Positions 28,578 through 38,579 are shown, counted from the first letter of the stretch. The stretch is 64,000 nt of DNA from Brevibacterium casei CIP 102111 (GCF_900169275.1 NZ_FXZC01000002.1:1-64000), one strand, 5' to 3'. The notes: generated from the sequence alone by a model not told the origin. Numbers and translations: made by a program.

Positions 28578-30239
28578 GTGGTGAATCGAATCGGGGCTCA
28601 CGAGCCGAACACAGTCAAGCACATCTTCGTTACAGGCGGCGTCGCCTCCTCTCTCGGCAAGGGTCTCACGGCATCGAGCCTCGGACACCTGCTCACCCAG
28701 CGCGGCATCAAGGTCGCGATGCAGAAGCTCGATCCCTACCTCAACGTGGATCCGGGCACGATGAATCCGTTCCAGCACGGTGAGGTCTTCGTCACCGAGG
28801 ACGGTGCGGAGACCGATCTCGACATCGGCCATTACGAGCGCTTCCTCGACATCGACCTCGACGGGGCGGCCAACGTCACCACCGGTCAGGTCTACTCCTC
28901 GGTCATCGCCAAGGAGCGCCGCGGGGCCTACCTCGGCGACACCGTCCAGGTCATCCCGCACATCACCGACGAGATCAAGGCCCGGATGCGGGCGCAGGCC
29001 GAGCGTCCCGCCGAGGACCGTCCCGATGTCATCATCACCGAGATCGGCGGCACCGTCGGCGACATCGAGTCGCAGCCGTTCCTCGAGGCGGCCCGCCAGG
29101 TCCGCCACGACGTCGGCCGCGACAACGTCTTCTTCATCCACGTCTCCCTCGTGCCCTACCTCGGACCGTCGGGCGAGCTGAAGACGAAGCCGACCCAGCA
29201 TTCGGTGGCCGCACTGCGCTCGATCGGCATCCAGCCGGACTCGATCGTGCTCCGCTCCGATCGGGAGCTGCCCGATTCGATCCGCGGCAAGATCGCCTCC
29301 TCGTGCGACGTCGACATGGAAGCGGTCGTCTCGTGCGTCGATGCGCCGAGCATCTACGACATCCCCAAGGTCCTCCACGACGGCGGCCTCGACGTCTACG
29401 TCATCCGCCGCCTCAACCTGCCCTTCCGCGACGTCGACTGGACGAAGTGGGACTGGGTGCTCGAGCGCGTGCACCAGCCCGCCCACGAGGTGACCATCGG
29501 GGTCGTCGGCAAGTACATCGATCTGCCCGACGCCTACCTCTCCGTCACCGAGGCGCTGCGCCACGGTGGTTTCGCCAACGACGCCAAGGTGCGCATCGAA
29601 TGGATCCAGTCCGATGTCTGCGAGTCCGATGCGGACGCCGCCGCGGCACTGTCGGGTCTCGACGCGATCTGCATTCCCGGCGGCTTCGGCATCCGCGGCA
29701 TCGAAGGCAAGGTCGGAGCGCTGAGGTTCGCCCGCGAGAACGGCATCCCGACGCTGGGCCTGTGCCTCGGCCTGCAGTGCATGGTCATCGAGTACGCCCG
29801 CCACAAGGCCGGCATCGAGGGCGCCTCGTCCTCCGAGTTCGACCCCGACACGAAGTTCCCGGTCGTCGCGACGATGGCCGAGCAGATGTCGATCGTCGAC
29901 GGTGAGGGCGACCTCGGCGGGACGATGCGCCTGGGCACCTACCGGGCGAAGCTCGACGAGGGCAGCGTCGTCGCCGAGGCTTATGGGTCGACGGACATCA
30001 GCGAACGCCACCGTCACCGCTACGAGGTCAACAACGCCTACCGCGACGACCTCGCCGAGGCGGGACTCGTCTTCTCCGGCACCTCGCCCAACGGCGAGCT
30101 CGTCGAGTTCGTCGAACTCCCGCGCAGCGAACACCCGTACTACGTCTCCACCCAGGCCCACCCCGAGCTCAAGTCGCGCCCGACGAAGCCCCACCCGCTC
30201 TTCGCGGGCCTCGTCGCCGCGGCACTCGAGCGCCAGTGA
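28578..30239 (+). CDS. pyrG: CTP synthase
   Basis: A 553-residue enzyme aminating UTP to CTP with glutamine. The N-terminal synthase domain begins [23 protein letters not shown] and includes [24 protein letters not shown]. The C-terminal class I amidotransferase domain has the nucleophile in [16 protein letters not shown] and the HPE pair in [11 protein letters not shown]. Two GTG codons at 28578 and 28581 are possible starts; neither has a ribosome site, which fits leaderless translation. An upstream TTG at 28560 is rejected because it precedes the -10 box. It is followed by the NUDIX gene after 7 bases. Confidence 0.95.
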   Translation: MVNRIGAHEPNTVKHIFVTGGVASSLGKGLTASSLGHLLTQRGIKVAMQKLDPYLNVDPGTMNPFQHGEVFVTEDGAETDLDIGHYERFLDIDLDGAANVTTGQVYSSVIAKERRGAYLGDTVQVIPHITDEIKARMRAQAERPAEDRPDVIITEIGGTVGDIESQPFLEAARQVRHDVGRDNVFFIHVSLVPYLGPSGELKTKPTQHSVAALRSIGIQPDSIVLRSDRELPDSIRGKIASSCDVDMEAVVSCVDAPSIYDIPKVLHDGGLDVYVIRRLNLPFRDVDWTKWDWVLERVHQPAHEVTIGVVGKYIDLPDAYLSVTEALRHGGFANDAKVRIEWIQSDVCESDADAAAALSGLDAICIPGGFGIRGIEGKVGALRFARENGIPTLGLCLGLQCMVIEYARHKAGIEGASSSEFDPDTKFPVVATMAEQMSIVDGEGDLGGTMRLGTYRAKLDEGSVVAEAYGSTDISERHRHRYEVNNAYRDDLAEAGLVFSGTSPNGELVEFVELPRSEHPYYVSTQAHPELKSRPTKPHPLFAGLVAAALERQ

Positions 30240-30246
30240 GCTGACC

Positions 30247-30909
30247 GTGAGCGATCTGCACGACGTCCCGTTCACCCCGGAGATCACTGCCTCCGACGAG
30301 GTGTATCGGGGCGCCGTGTGGACGATCCGGCGGGAGACCTTCGACCTGCCCGAGGCGACCGGCCTCGTCCGCGACCTCATGGCCCACACCGGGGCCGTGG
30401 CGGTGGCCTGCCTCAACGAGGCAGGCGAGATCCTCCTCGTCCAGCAGTACCGCCACCCCGTCCGCGCCCGCCTGTGGGAGGTTCCGGCCGGGCTCCTCGA
30501 CATCCCCGGTGAGGATCCGCTCACCGCTGCGAAGCGCGAACTCGCCGAGGAGGCCGACCTCACCGCTGCCCGCTGGGAGGTCCTCTCCGACTCCGCGCTC
30601 TCACCGGGCGGCAGCAGCGAGACGATCCGGCTCTACCTCGCCCGTGACCTCGCCGAGGTGCCCGCTGCCGACCAGCATGCCCGCAGCGACGAGGAGGCCG
30701 GGTTCGTCTACCGGTGGGTGAGCGTGCCCGAGGCCCTCGACGCGATCGCCGCGGGGCGGATCACCAACTCCGTCGCCCAGCTCGCGATCCTCCAGGTGAG
30801 CAACGTCCTTGCCGCCGAGGCGGCCGGCCGACCCGTGCGCACCCGTCCTGTCGATGCGCCCCGGCTCCTCGTCGACGGCCGCAACCCAGCCGACGATACG
30901 GACGCCTGA
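30247..30909 (+). CDS. NUDIX hydrolase, ADP-ribose pyrophosphatase type
   Basis: A 220-residue enzyme expected to split ADP-ribose into AMP and ribose 5-phosphate. The Nudix box is in AGLLDIPGEDPLTAAKRELAEEADL; the usual Gly after EE is replaced by Asp (EEADL), and the spacing matches the Rv1700 subgroup. The GTG at 30247 lies 7 bases after pyrG. The frame is open further upstream inside pyrG, but only this start gives a family-like N-terminus. xerD follows. Confidence 0.88.
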   Translation: MSDLHDVPFTPEITASDEVYRGAVWTIRRETFDLPEATGLVRDLMAHTGAVAVACLNEAGEILLVQQYRHPVRARLWEVPAGLLDIPGEDPLTAAKRELAEEADLTAARWEVLSDSALSPGGSSETIRLYLARDLAEVPAADQHARSDEEAGFVYRWVSVPEALDAIAAGRITNSVAQLAILQVSNVLAAEAAGRPVRTRPVDAPRLLVDGRNPADDTDA

Positions 30910-30915
30910 GACCCC

Positions 30916-31863
30916 ATGGCCCGTCACGGCGCCGAACTCCTTCCCGACCTTCCCGCCGAGATCGCCCGCGCGATCGGCTCCTACCTCTCGGCTCTGCGCT
31001 TCGAACGCGGACTCTCGCTCAACTCCATCGACGCCTACGCCCGTGACCTCGGCAGGTACGGGACCTGGCTGGCCGAGGCCGGGATCGACCGCCTCGGCGG
31101 GGTGACCCGCACTCACGTCGAGGACTTCGCGCTCCACCTCCAGGATTCTGGGCTCGCCCCGCGGACCCGGGCCCGCGCCCTCGTCGCGGTGCGCCGGTTC
31201 CATGCCTTCGCCCTCGCCGACGGTCTCACCGACACCGATCCCGCCTCCGAGGTCAGTCCGCCCAGGGAGGGTCTGCGGCTGCCGAAGGCGCTCTCGCTCT
31301 CCGCGATCGAGGCGATGCTCGCGACGTCGGCGGGGGAGGAGCCGGCCCAGATCAGGGCGGCGGCCCTCCTCGAACTCCTCTACGCGACCGGGGCCCGGAT
31401 CTCCGAGGCCGTCGGCGCCGACCTCGACGACCTCGACCTCGAGACCCGGCTCGTGCGCCTCTACGGCAAAGGCGGCAAGGAGCGGATCGTCCCCTTCGGC
31501 TCCCATGCGGCCGCCGCCCTCGGGGCGTGGGTGACCCGGGTGCGCCCGACGATGGCCGAGAAGGCGAGGTCCGGGACTCCGGCAGGCGCCCTGTTCCTCA
31601 ACGCGCGGGGCACGCGGATGTCGCGGCAGACGGCGTGGAAGATCGTCGGACGTGCCGGCAGCCTCGCCGGACTGGAGACCGAGGTCTCCCCGCACACGTT
31701 CCGCCACTCGTTCGCCACGCACCTCCTCGAGGGCGGGGCGGACATCCGCGTCGTCCAGGAGCTGCTCGGCCACGCCTCGGTGACGACGACGCAGATCTAC
31801 ACGAAGGTGTCGGAGGAAACATTGCGCGAGGTCTACGCCACCTCGCACCCCAGGGCGCGGTAG
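30916..31863 (+). CDS. xerD: Tyrosine recombinase XerD
   Basis: A 315-residue site-specific recombinase resolving chromosome dimers at dif with XerC and FtsK. The N-terminal SAM-like core-binding domain spans about 10-100. The catalytic set is visible: R in ATGARISEAVG, K in YGKGGKERIVP, HxxR in HTFRHSFATHLLEGG, H in ELLGHASVTTT, and the nucleophile Y in QIYTKVSEE. Its position between NUDIX and parA/scpA is conserved across Actinomycetota, so it is chromosomal, not the integrase of the element at 55.5 kb. Confidence 0.95.
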   Translation: MARHGAELLPDLPAEIARAIGSYLSALRFERGLSLNSIDAYARDLGRYGTWLAEAGIDRLGGVTRTHVEDFALHLQDSGLAPRTRARALVAVRRFHAFALADGLTDTDPASEVSPPREGLRLPKALSLSAIEAMLATSAGEEPAQIRAAALLELLYATGARISEAVGADLDDLDLETRLVRLYGKGGKERIVPFGSHAAAALGAWVTRVRPTMAEKARSGTPAGALFLNARGTRMSRQTAWKIVGRAGSLAGLETEVSPHTFRHSFATHLLEGGADIRVVQELLGHASVTTTQIYTKVSEETLREVYATSHPRAR

Positions 31864-31888
31864 GGTTGGTTCCAGCACGCAACGAAAG

Positions 31889-32773
31889 GTGGCCGACCGA
31901 GTGATGAATCCGCAGCAGGCGTTGGATCTCCCCACAGCGACGACCCCGACGGCGGGAGCCGAGGACTTCGCCGAACCCGCACCCCTGGATTCGCACGGGC
32001 CCGCCCGGATCATCGCTATGGTCAACCAGAAGGGCGGGGTGGGGAAGACGACGTCGTCGATCAACCTCGGCGCCTCCCTGGCCGCCTACGGACGCAAGAT
32101 GCTCCTCGTCGACTTCGACCCGCAGGGCGCCCTGTCGGTCGGGCTCGGCATCAACCCGTACGACCTCGACATCAGCGTCTACAACCTGCTCATGAACCCG
32201 CGCCTCGACCCGCACGAGGTCATCGTCGAAACCGACTTCGAGAACATCGACGTCCTGCCGGCGAACATCGACCTCTCCGCCGCCGAGGTCCAGCTCGTCG
32301 GCGAGGTCGCCCGCGAACAGGTCCTCTCCCGGGCGCTCGCCAAGGTCGCCGGCGAATACGACGTCATCCTCATCGACTGCCAGCCCTCGCTCGGCCTGCT
32401 CACCGTCAACGCGCTCACCGCCTCCCACGGCGTGATCATCCCGCTTGAGACCGAGTTCTTCGCCCTGCGCGGCGTCGCCCTCCTCGTCGAGACGATCGAG
32501 AAGGTCCAGGACCGGCTCAACCCCTCGCTCGAGATCGACGGGATCCTCGCGACGATGTTCGACTCGCGGACCCTGCACTCGAAAGAGGTGATGACCAGGG
32601 TCTCCGAGGCCTTCGACGACAAGGTCTTCGACACCGTCATCAACCGCACCGTGAAGTTCCCCGACGCCTCCGTCGCCGCCGAGCCGATCACCTCGTTCGC
32701 GCCCAAGCACCCCGGCTCCGAGGCCTACCGGCGCCTGGCCCGGGAGCTCATCGCCCGCGGAGGCGCACCCTGA
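31889..32773 (+). CDS. ParA/Soj-family ATPase
   Basis: A 294-residue deviant Walker ATPase (MVNQKGGVGKTTSSINLG; LVDFDPQGALSVGLG; IDCQPSLGLLTVNAL). This scp-linked ParA paralogue (Rv1708 position) is distinct from the parAB pair near the origin and is thought to act in chromosome segregation or SMC-ScpAB function. GTG at 31889, GTG at 31901 and ATG at 31904 are all possible starts; AAAGG at 31883-31887 suits the later ones. A TAGGGT -10-like hexamer at 31861 overlaps the xerD stop. Its TGA overlaps the CTG start of scpA. Confidence 0.88.
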   Translation: MADRVMNPQQALDLPTATTPTAGAEDFAEPAPLDSHGPARIIAMVNQKGGVGKTTSSINLGASLAAYGRKMLLVDFDPQGALSVGLGINPYDLDISVYNLLMNPRLDPHEVIVETDFENIDVLPANIDLSAAEVQLVGEVAREQVLSRALAKVAGEYDVILIDCQPSLGLLTVNALTASHGVIIPLETEFFALRGVALLVETIEKVQDRLNPSLEIDGILATMFDSRTLHSKEVMTRVSEAFDDKVFDTVINRTVKFPDASVAAEPITSFAPKHPGSEAYRRLARELIARGGAP

Positions 32774-33744
32774 GCGAGACCGCCGTCGAGACCGTCGCCG
32801 ACGACGATGCCGTCGCCGACGACGGCGCCGAGCACGGGTTCCAGGTCGAGCTGGAGAACTTCTCCGGCCCCTTCGATCTGCTCCTCGGCCTCATCTCGAA
32901 ACGTCGCCTCGACATCACGGAGATCGCGCTCGCCGAAGTGACCGACGAGTTCATCGCGTACACGACGCAGCTGTCGGAGAAGGACGGGGGCAGCGGGTCC
33001 AACCTCGCCGAGATCTCCGAGTTCCTCCTCGTCGCCGCCACCCTCCTCGACCTCAAGACTGCGCGCCTGCTCCCGCACGAGGAGGGGGAGGAGGAACTCG
33101 ACCTCGAACTCCTCGAAGCCCGTGACCTCCTCTTCGCCCGCCTGCTCCAGTACAAGGCGTACAAAGCCGTGAGCGGCTTCCTCTCCGAGGCGATGACCGC
33201 AGGCTCCATCCGCGTGCCCCGCTCGGTCGGCCTCGAGGAGGAGTTCCAGGACGTCCTGCCCCCGCTCGAGCTGAGCATCGGCCCAGGTGAGCTCGCCTCC
33301 CTCTTCGCGACCGTCCTCCAACGCGACCACACCCCGCCGACGGTCGCCGTCGACCACATCCACCTCCCCCTCGTCAGCGTCTCCGAACAGCGCGGGCACA
33401 TCCTCGGGCTGCTGCGCTCGGGCGACGTCGACTTCCAGGACCTCCTCGACACCTCCGAGAACACGCTCGTCGTCGTCGCCCGGTTCTTGGCCCTCCTCGA
33501 ACTCTTCAAGGTCGGCCTCTGCGACTTCGACCAGGCCGAACCGCTCGGCCCGCTCGTCATCACGCGGACCGAGACCCCCGAGGACGGCGTCGATCTGCGC
33601 ACCGAAGGTGCGTGGAGCGCCGAGGAGGACGGGGACGGTGGGGACTCTGCGGACGACGGCACCGCCTCGGCGGGAGAGACGGACGACGGCACCGCCTCGG
33701 CGGGGGAGACGAACGGGGACGACACGACGGAAGGCCGGGCATGA
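32770..33744 (+). CDS. scpA: Segregation and condensation protein A, CTG start
   Basis: A 324-residue kleisin that bridges the SMC heads. The ScpA core begins FQVELENFSGPFDLLLGLISKRRLDITEIALAEV at about residue 24, but the first ATG/GTG/TTG in frame (GTG at 32938) lies after it. No ATG, GTG or TTG occurs between parA's end and the core. A CTG at 32770 is preceded by GGAGG with a 6-base spacer and overlaps the parA stop as CTGA, so I take it as the start. The C-terminal 40 residues carry two DDGTASAGET repeats and are acidic. scpB follows with an ATGA overlap. Confidence 0.88.
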   Translation: MSETAVETVADDDAVADDGAEHGFQVELENFSGPFDLLLGLISKRRLDITEIALAEVTDEFIAYTTQLSEKDGGSGSNLAEISEFLLVAATLLDLKTARLLPHEEGEEELDLELLEARDLLFARLLQYKAYKAVSGFLSEAMTAGSIRVPRSVGLEEEFQDVLPPLELSIGPGELASLFATVLQRDHTPPTVAVDHIHLPLVSVSEQRGHILGLLRSGDVDFQDLLDTSENTLVVVARFLALLELFKVGLCDFDQAEPLGPLVITRTETPEDGVDLRTEGAWSAEEDGDGGDSADDGTASAGETDDGTASAGETNGDDTTEGRA

Positions 33745-34373
33745 TCGACGATGAGATCCTCTCCGGCATCGAAGCCGTGCTCATGGTCAGCGACTCCGCG
33801 GTGTCCATCGAGGAGTTCGCGGCGGCCCTCGGCATCGACGAGGACACCGTGACCGAGGCGATCGCGGAACTGGCCCGTGACTACGACGGTGCCCCCGCCG
33901 GCCCCGACGGGCAGGGCGCCACGCGGCAGCGGGGCTTCGAGATCCGCGCGGTCGCCGGCGGCTTCCGCCTCCACTCCCGCGGGGACTACCACGACGTCGT
34001 CAAGGACTTCCTCACCGCCGGGCAGAGCGCGAAGCTCTCCCAGGCAGCGCTCGAGACGCTCGCCGTCATCGCCTACCGACAGCCGATCTCCCGGCCCCGC
34101 ATTGCCGCGATCCGCGGGGTGAGTGTCGACGGCGTCATCCGCACCCTGCTCCTGCGGGGTCTCATCGTCGAAGCGGGGAAGGAGGCGACGACCTCGGCGC
34201 TCCTCTATGCCACGACCCACCAGTTCCTCGACGCCCTCGGCATGGTCAGCCTCGACGAACTGCCCGACATCGCCCCGTACCTGCCCGAGGACGCCGACCT
34301 CGAGGAGTTCGGCGCCGATGAGACCGAGGTCCTCGCCACAGTCGAGGACGGAATGTCACCAGAGGACGATTGA
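33741..34373 (+). CDS. scpB: Segregation and condensation protein B
   Basis: A 210-residue protein with two winged-helix domains (IEAVLMVSDSAVSIEEFAAALG...; LSQAALETLAVIAYRQPISRPRIAAIRGVSVDGVIRTLLLRGLI). It binds ScpA in the SMC condensin. The ATG at 33741 overlaps the scpA stop; the open frame extending upstream into scpA is Arg/Gly-rich antigenic noise and is rejected. The C-terminus is acidic. Confidence 0.95.
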   Translation: MIDDEILSGIEAVLMVSDSAVSIEEFAAALGIDEDTVTEAIAELARDYDGAPAGPDGQGATRQRGFEIRAVAGGFRLHSRGDYHDVVKDFLTAGQSAKLSQAALETLAVIAYRQPISRPRIAAIRGVSVDGVIRTLLLRGLIVEAGKEATTSALLYATTHQFLDALGMVSLDELPDIAPYLPEDADLEEFGADETEVLATVEDGMSPEDD

Positions 34374-34378
34374 TTTGA

Positions 34379-34384
34379 GACAAT
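34379..34384 (+). promoter_or_regulatory. -10-like hexamer 7 bases before the rluB start
   Basis: GACAAT sits immediately after the scpB stop and 7 bases before ATG at 34392. If used, the rluB message would be leaderless. No Shine-Dalgarno sequence is present, which agrees. Confidence 0.35.
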
Positions 34385-34391
34385 GGTCCCC

Positions 34392-35237
34392 ATGAGTCCC
34401 TACCGCGATCCCAGGGCGCCCGGCGGGCGCAGCAACCGTCCGAGCCGCAAACAGCGCGCGAACGCGAAGAAGGCCCCCACCGGCACGGGCGAGACCTCGG
34501 ACGCCCACGTCAGCGGGGGAGTGCGCCTGCAGAAGGTCCTCGCCGAGGCGGGGCTGGGGTCCCGTCGCGCGTGCGAGCAGCTCATCCTCGACGGCCGGGT
34601 CGAGGTCGACGGGAACATCGTCACCGAACTCGGCACCCGCATCGATCCGGAGACCCAGGCCGTCTACGTCGACACCCTGCGGATCTCGACGAGCCCGCAG
34701 AAGGTCTACCTCGCGCTCAACAAGCCCGCCGGGGTCGTCTCGACGATGAAGGACCCCGAGGGGCGCAAGAACCTCAGCGACTACGTCGGCAACCGCGCCG
34801 AGCGGATCTTCCACGTCGGACGCCTCGACACCGACACCGAGGGCCTCATCCTGCTCACCAACGACGGGGAGCTCTCCAACCGCCTCGCCCATCCCCGCTA
34901 CGAGATCCCCAAGACCTACCTCGCGCAGGTCAAGGGGCAGATCGCCAAGGATGCGAGCGCCCGGCTCAAGGCCGGCATCGAACTCGACGACGGGATCGTC
35001 ACGGTCGACGAGTTCAAGCTCGTCGACTCGACGCCTGGCCGCTCCGTCGTCGAACTCACCCTCCACTCGGGCCGCAACCGGGTCGTGCGCCGTCTCCTCG
35101 CGGCGATCGGCAACCCCGTCGAACGCCTCGTGCGCACCCAGTTCGGACCGATCTCGCTCGCCGAGCAGCGGCAGGGCAAGATCCGACCCCTGCGCTCGGA
35201 TGAGATCGGCGAGCTCTTCGAGGCCGTCGACCTGTGA
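34392..35237 (+). CDS. rluB: 23S rRNA pseudouridine synthase (RluB/RsuA family)
   Basis: A 281-residue enzyme with a basic N-terminal extension, an S4 RNA-binding domain (VRLQKVLAEAGLGSRRACEQLILDGRVEVDG) and the catalytic domain. The catalytic aspartate is in FHVGRLDTDTEGLILLTNDGEL. An ATG three codons earlier (34383) lies inside the -10-like box, so the ATG at 34392 is preferred. The Rv1711 position is conserved. The stop overlaps the tyrA start (GTGA). Confidence 0.92.
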   Translation: MSPYRDPRAPGGRSNRPSRKQRANAKKAPTGTGETSDAHVSGGVRLQKVLAEAGLGSRRACEQLILDGRVEVDGNIVTELGTRIDPETQAVYVDTLRISTSPQKVYLALNKPAGVVSTMKDPEGRKNLSDYVGNRAERIFHVGRLDTDTEGLILLTNDGELSNRLAHPRYEIPKTYLAQVKGQIAKDASARLKAGIELDDGIVTVDEFKLVDSTPGRSVVELTLHSGRNRVVRRLLAAIGNPVERLVRTQFGPISLAEQRQGKIRPLRSDEIGELFEAVDL

Positions 35238-36415
35238 GAGTCCACATCATCGGCACCGGGCTGCTCGGTGCGAGCCTCGGCCTCGCCCTGTCCGGGCGCG
35301 GGCACACGGTCACCCTCGAGGACACCTCGCCGACCGCTCAGCAGCTCGCCTCCGACCTCGGCGCCGGTGAGCCGGTGGCCCCGGCCTCGCCCGGGCCGGC
35401 CTCGCCCGGGTCGGGAACGGCCGTGCCGGGAACGGCGGGGGACTCACCGGGGGCGACCACCTCGGCGGGGGAGGGCATCGACCCGGACATCGTCGTCGTC
35501 GCCACCCCGCCCGACGTCGCAGCCCACGTCATCGCCGCAGCACTTCGGAACTACCCGCGCGCGACGGTGACCGATGTCGCGAGCATCAAGACCCGCCTGC
35601 TCGAGACCGTGCGCGGTCTCGTCACCGCCGACCAGCTCGACCGCTACATCGGCTGCCATCCGATGGCCGGACGGGAGAAGTCTGGGGCGATCTCCGCCCG
35701 CCCCGACCTCTTCACCGCCCGACCGTGGGTGATCTGCTCCGACGACGACACGCCGGCCTCCCGGCTGCGGGAGGTCGTCGAGATGGCCGAGGCCACCGGC
35801 GCCTCGGTCACCCACCTCGACCCGCGCATCCACGACGCCGCGGTCGCGAAGGTCTCCCACGTCCCGCAGGTCGTCTCCTCCCTCGTCGCCTCCCAGCTGC
35901 GCCACGCCCCGCTCGATGAGGTGGCGCTCGCCGGGCAGGGACTGCGGGATGTCACCCGCATCGCCGCCTCCGACCCCGGACTGTGGACGCAGATCCTCTC
36001 CGGCAACGCCGAGGAGGTCCGGACGGTGCTGCTCGCCCTGCGCGGGGAGCTCGACTCCGTCATCGAGGCGCTCAGCCTCGGACCCGGGTCGACCGGGGCG
36101 ATCGCCAGGGCCATCGCCCACGGCAACGAGGGACACGACCGGATCCCCGGCAAGCACGGACAGGCCCCGACCGCATATGCTGTCGTCACGGTCCTCATCC
36201 CCGACACCCCGGGGACCCTGGCCTCCCTGTTCAAGGACATCGGGGACCTCGGCATCAACGTCGAGGACTTCCGGATGGACCATGCCCCGGGGCGCCGGCT
36301 CGGCATCGTCGACGTCTCCGTGATGCCCGCGAACGCGAACGAACTCGAGACCGGACTGCAAGCACTGGGATGGCGGATCCCCGAATCCGCCATCGAGAAG
36401 GAAGGAACCACATGA
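35234..36415 (+). CDS. tyrA: Prephenate dehydrogenase with ACT domain
   Basis: A 393-residue enzyme oxidising prephenate to 4-hydroxyphenylpyruvate for tyrosine synthesis. The NAD site is IIGTGLLGASLGLAL, the catalytic region is IGCHPMAGREKSGAISARPDLF, and a C-terminal ACT domain (TVLIPDTPGTLASLFKDIGDLGINVEDFRMDHAPG) suggests amino-acid feedback. Residues 44-80 are a Pro/Gly/Ser/Ala insert between beta strands of the Rossmann domain, just before IDPDIVVVATPPDV. The rluB-tyrA-cmk-der order with short overlaps is typical of Micrococcales and absent from Mycobacterium, where tyrA lies elsewhere. Confidence 0.93.
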   Translation: MRVHIIGTGLLGASLGLALSGRGHTVTLEDTSPTAQQLASDLGAGEPVAPASPGPASPGSGTAVPGTAGDSPGATTSAGEGIDPDIVVVATPPDVAAHVIAAALRNYPRATVTDVASIKTRLLETVRGLVTADQLDRYIGCHPMAGREKSGAISARPDLFTARPWVICSDDDTPASRLREVVEMAEATGASVTHLDPRIHDAAVAKVSHVPQVVSSLVASQLRHAPLDEVALAGQGLRDVTRIAASDPGLWTQILSGNAEEVRTVLLALRGELDSVIEALSLGPGSTGAIARAIAHGNEGHDRIPGKHGQAPTAYAVVTVLIPDTPGTLASLFKDIGDLGINVEDFRMDHAPGRRLGIVDVSVMPANANELETGLQALGWRIPESAIEKEGTT

Positions 36416-37071
36416 GCGTCGTCGCCATCGACGGACCCAGCGGGGTCGGCAAGTCGAGCACTGCGAAGGAGGTCGCCCGCCGCCTCGGCTTCGCCTACCT
36501 CGACACGGGTGCGATGTACCGCGCGATGGCGTGGCTGGCGCTCAGCCGCGGGGTCACCGATCCCGTCGACGTCCTCGAGCAGGTCCGCGGGGCCGACCTC
36601 GAGATCTCCACCGACCCCGACGACTTCGCGGTGTCCGTCGACGGCATCGACGTCGCCGAGGAGATCCGCAGCGCCGAGGTCTCCGAGAACGTCCAGACCG
36701 TCTCCGCGGTCCCCGACGCCCGCACCGAACTCATCGAACGGCAGCGGGAGATCATCGCCGCAGCGTCCCCCGGCATCGTCGTCGAAGGCCGTGACATCAC
36801 GACCGTCGTCGCCCCCGACGCCGAGGTCCGCATCCTCATGACCGCCCGCGACGACGTCCGCGTGGCCCGCCGGGCCAAGGAGGTCCACGGCAGTGCCGAC
36901 GCCGAGGCGGTCGCCGCCACCGCGTCGCTCGTCACCGGCCGTGACGCCAAGGACTCGGCCACGACGAGCTTCCTCACCGCCGCCGAGGGCGTGTACACCC
37001 TCGACACGAGCGATCTCGACTTCGAGCAGGTCGTGGGGACCGTGCTCGACCTGGTGAAGGACGCAGAATGA
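36412..37071 (+). CDS. cmk: Cytidylate kinase
   Basis: A 219-residue kinase phosphorylating CMP and dCMP. The P-loop is [35 protein letters not shown] and [23 protein letters not shown] are typical. The ATG at 36412 follows GGAAGG and overlaps the tyrA stop; der overlaps its end in turn. The length is standard. Confidence 0.95.
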   Translation: MSVVAIDGPSGVGKSSTAKEVARRLGFAYLDTGAMYRAMAWLALSRGVTDPVDVLEQVRGADLEISTDPDDFAVSVDGIDVAEEIRSAEVSENVQTVSAVPDARTELIERQREIIAAASPGIVVEGRDITTVVAPDAEVRILMTARDDVRVARRAKEVHGSADAEAVAATASLVTGRDAKDSATTSFLTAAEGVYTLDTSDLDFEQVVGTVLDLVKDAE

Positions 37072-38579
37072 CCGACGAGGAATTCCACGAGACCCCCGAT
37101 GAGGCGCTCGCCGAGCGTCTCGAGCGGATCAGCGACGAAGAGGCTGAGCAGCGGGCCACCGCGCTCGAGGCCGGACTCGAGAGCTACGAGCTCGAGGACG
37201 AGGACCGGGCGCTGCTCGACTCCCTCGGCTTCGAGATCGAGGACGAAGAGGCGATCGGCGCCAACCCGGTGCTCGCGATCGTCGGCCGCCCCAACGTCGG
37301 CAAGTCGACGCTCGTCAACCGCATCCTCGGCCGCCGTGAGGCCGTCGTCGAGGACGTCCCCGGTGTCACCCGCGACCGCGTGAGCTACCAGGCGGAGTGG
37401 AACGGCAAGGACTTCACCCTCGTCGACACCGGCGGCTGGGACTCCGACTCGAAGGGCATGGCCTCGCGGATCGCGATCCAGTCCGAGGTCGCCGTCGACA
37501 TGGCCGACGCCGTCGTCCTCGTCGTCGATGCCACGACCGGACCGACCGCGACCGACGAGATGGTCGTGAAGATGCTGCGGAAGAAGAAGAAGCCGGTCAT
37601 CCTCGCCGCGAACAAGGTCGACGACGAACGCGGCGAGCTCATGGCCGCCGAACTCTGGGGGCTCGGCCTCGGCCAGCCGTGGTCGGTCTCGGCCCTCCAC
37701 GGTCGCGGCGTCGCCGACCTCCTCGACGAGGCGGTCTCCGTCCTCCCCGAGGTCTCCGCCGTCGATACCCGCATCGAGGAGGGCGGTCCGCGTCGGGTCG
37801 CCCTCGTCGGTCGACCCAACGTCGGCAAGTCCTCCCTGCTCAACAAGCTCGTCGGGTCCGAACGCGTGCTCGTCGACAACGTCGCCGGCACCACCCGCGA
37901 CCCCGTCGACGAGCTCATCGAACTCGGCGGCAGGCAGTGGCGCTTCGTCGACACCGCGGGCATCCGCCGCCGCGCCCACCAGGCCAGCGGCGCGGACTTC
38001 TATGCGGCCCTGCGCACGCAGACCGCGCTCGAGCGCGCCGAGGTCGCCGTCGTCCTCCTCGAAGCCCAGGAACCGCTGAGCGAGCAGGACGTGCGGATCG
38101 TCACCACCGCCGCCGAGGCGGGACGGGCCATCGTGCTCGCGTTCAACAAGTGGGACCTCCTCGACGAGGAGCGCCGCTACTACCTCGAACGCGAGATCGA
38201 ACGCGACCTCGCCCACGTCGCATGGGCCCCGCGGGTCAACATCTCCGCGAAGACCGGCCGACACGCCGAGAAGCTCGTACCGGCGATGGAGACCGCTCTG
38301 GAGAACTGGGACAAGCGGATCCCGACCGGACGCCTCAACGCGTTCCTCGGCGAACTCGTCGCAGCGAACCCGCACCCGGTGCGCGGAGGCAAGCAGCCGC
38401 GCATCCTCTTCGGCACCCAGGTGCAGTCACGGCCACCGAAATTCGTCCTCTTCACCACAGGATTCCTTGAACCGGGGTATCGTCGTTTCATCATCAGACG
38501 ACTCCGCGAGACGTTCGGCTTCGAAGGGACGCCGATCGAGGTCTCGATGCGGATCAGGGAGAAGAGACGAGGTCGGTAG
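37068..38579 (+). CDS. der: Ribosome biogenesis GTPase Der (EngA)
   Basis: A 503-residue GTPase with two tandem G domains and a C-terminal KH-like domain, needed for 50S assembly. The first P-loop is [34 protein letters not shown] and the second [18 protein letters not shown], with [11 protein letters not shown] and NKWDLLDEE later. An acidic N-terminal extension of about 65 residues precedes G1, as in other actinobacterial Der proteins. Confidence 0.96.
   Translation: MTDEEFHETPDEALAERLERISDEEAEQRATALEAGLESYELEDEDRALLDSLGFEIEDEEAIGANPVLAIVGRPNVGKSTLVNRILGRREAVVEDVPGVTRDRVSYQAEWNGKDFTLVDTGGWDSDSKGMASRIAIQSEVAVDMADAVVLVVDATTGPTATDEMVVKMLRKKKKPVILAANKVDDERGELMAAELWGLGLGQPWSVSALHGRGVADLLDEAVSVLPEVSAVDTRIEEGGPRRVALVGRPNVGKSSLLNKLVGSERVLVDNVAGTTRDPVDELIELGGRQWRFVDTAGIRRRAHQASGADFYAALRTQTALERAEVAVVLLEAQEPLSEQDVRIVTTAAEAGRAIVLAFNKWDLLDEERRYYLEREIERDLAHVAWAPRVNISAKTGRHAEKLVPAMETALENWDKRIPTGRLNAFLGELVAANPHPVRGGKQPRILFGTQVQSRPPKFVLFTTGFLEPGYRRFIIRRLRETFGFEGTPIEVSMRIREKRRGR

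Noticed and set aside
28569..30563. 664-codon antisense frame over pyrG and the NUDIX gene
   Set aside because: It is a shadow of the CTP synthase codon bias, without a ribosome site or recognisable domain.
30916..31863. Tyrosine recombinase considered as the integrase of the mobile element
   Set aside because: It has XerD features and lies in the conserved NUDIX-xerD-parA-scpA order 24 kb away from the attachment site.
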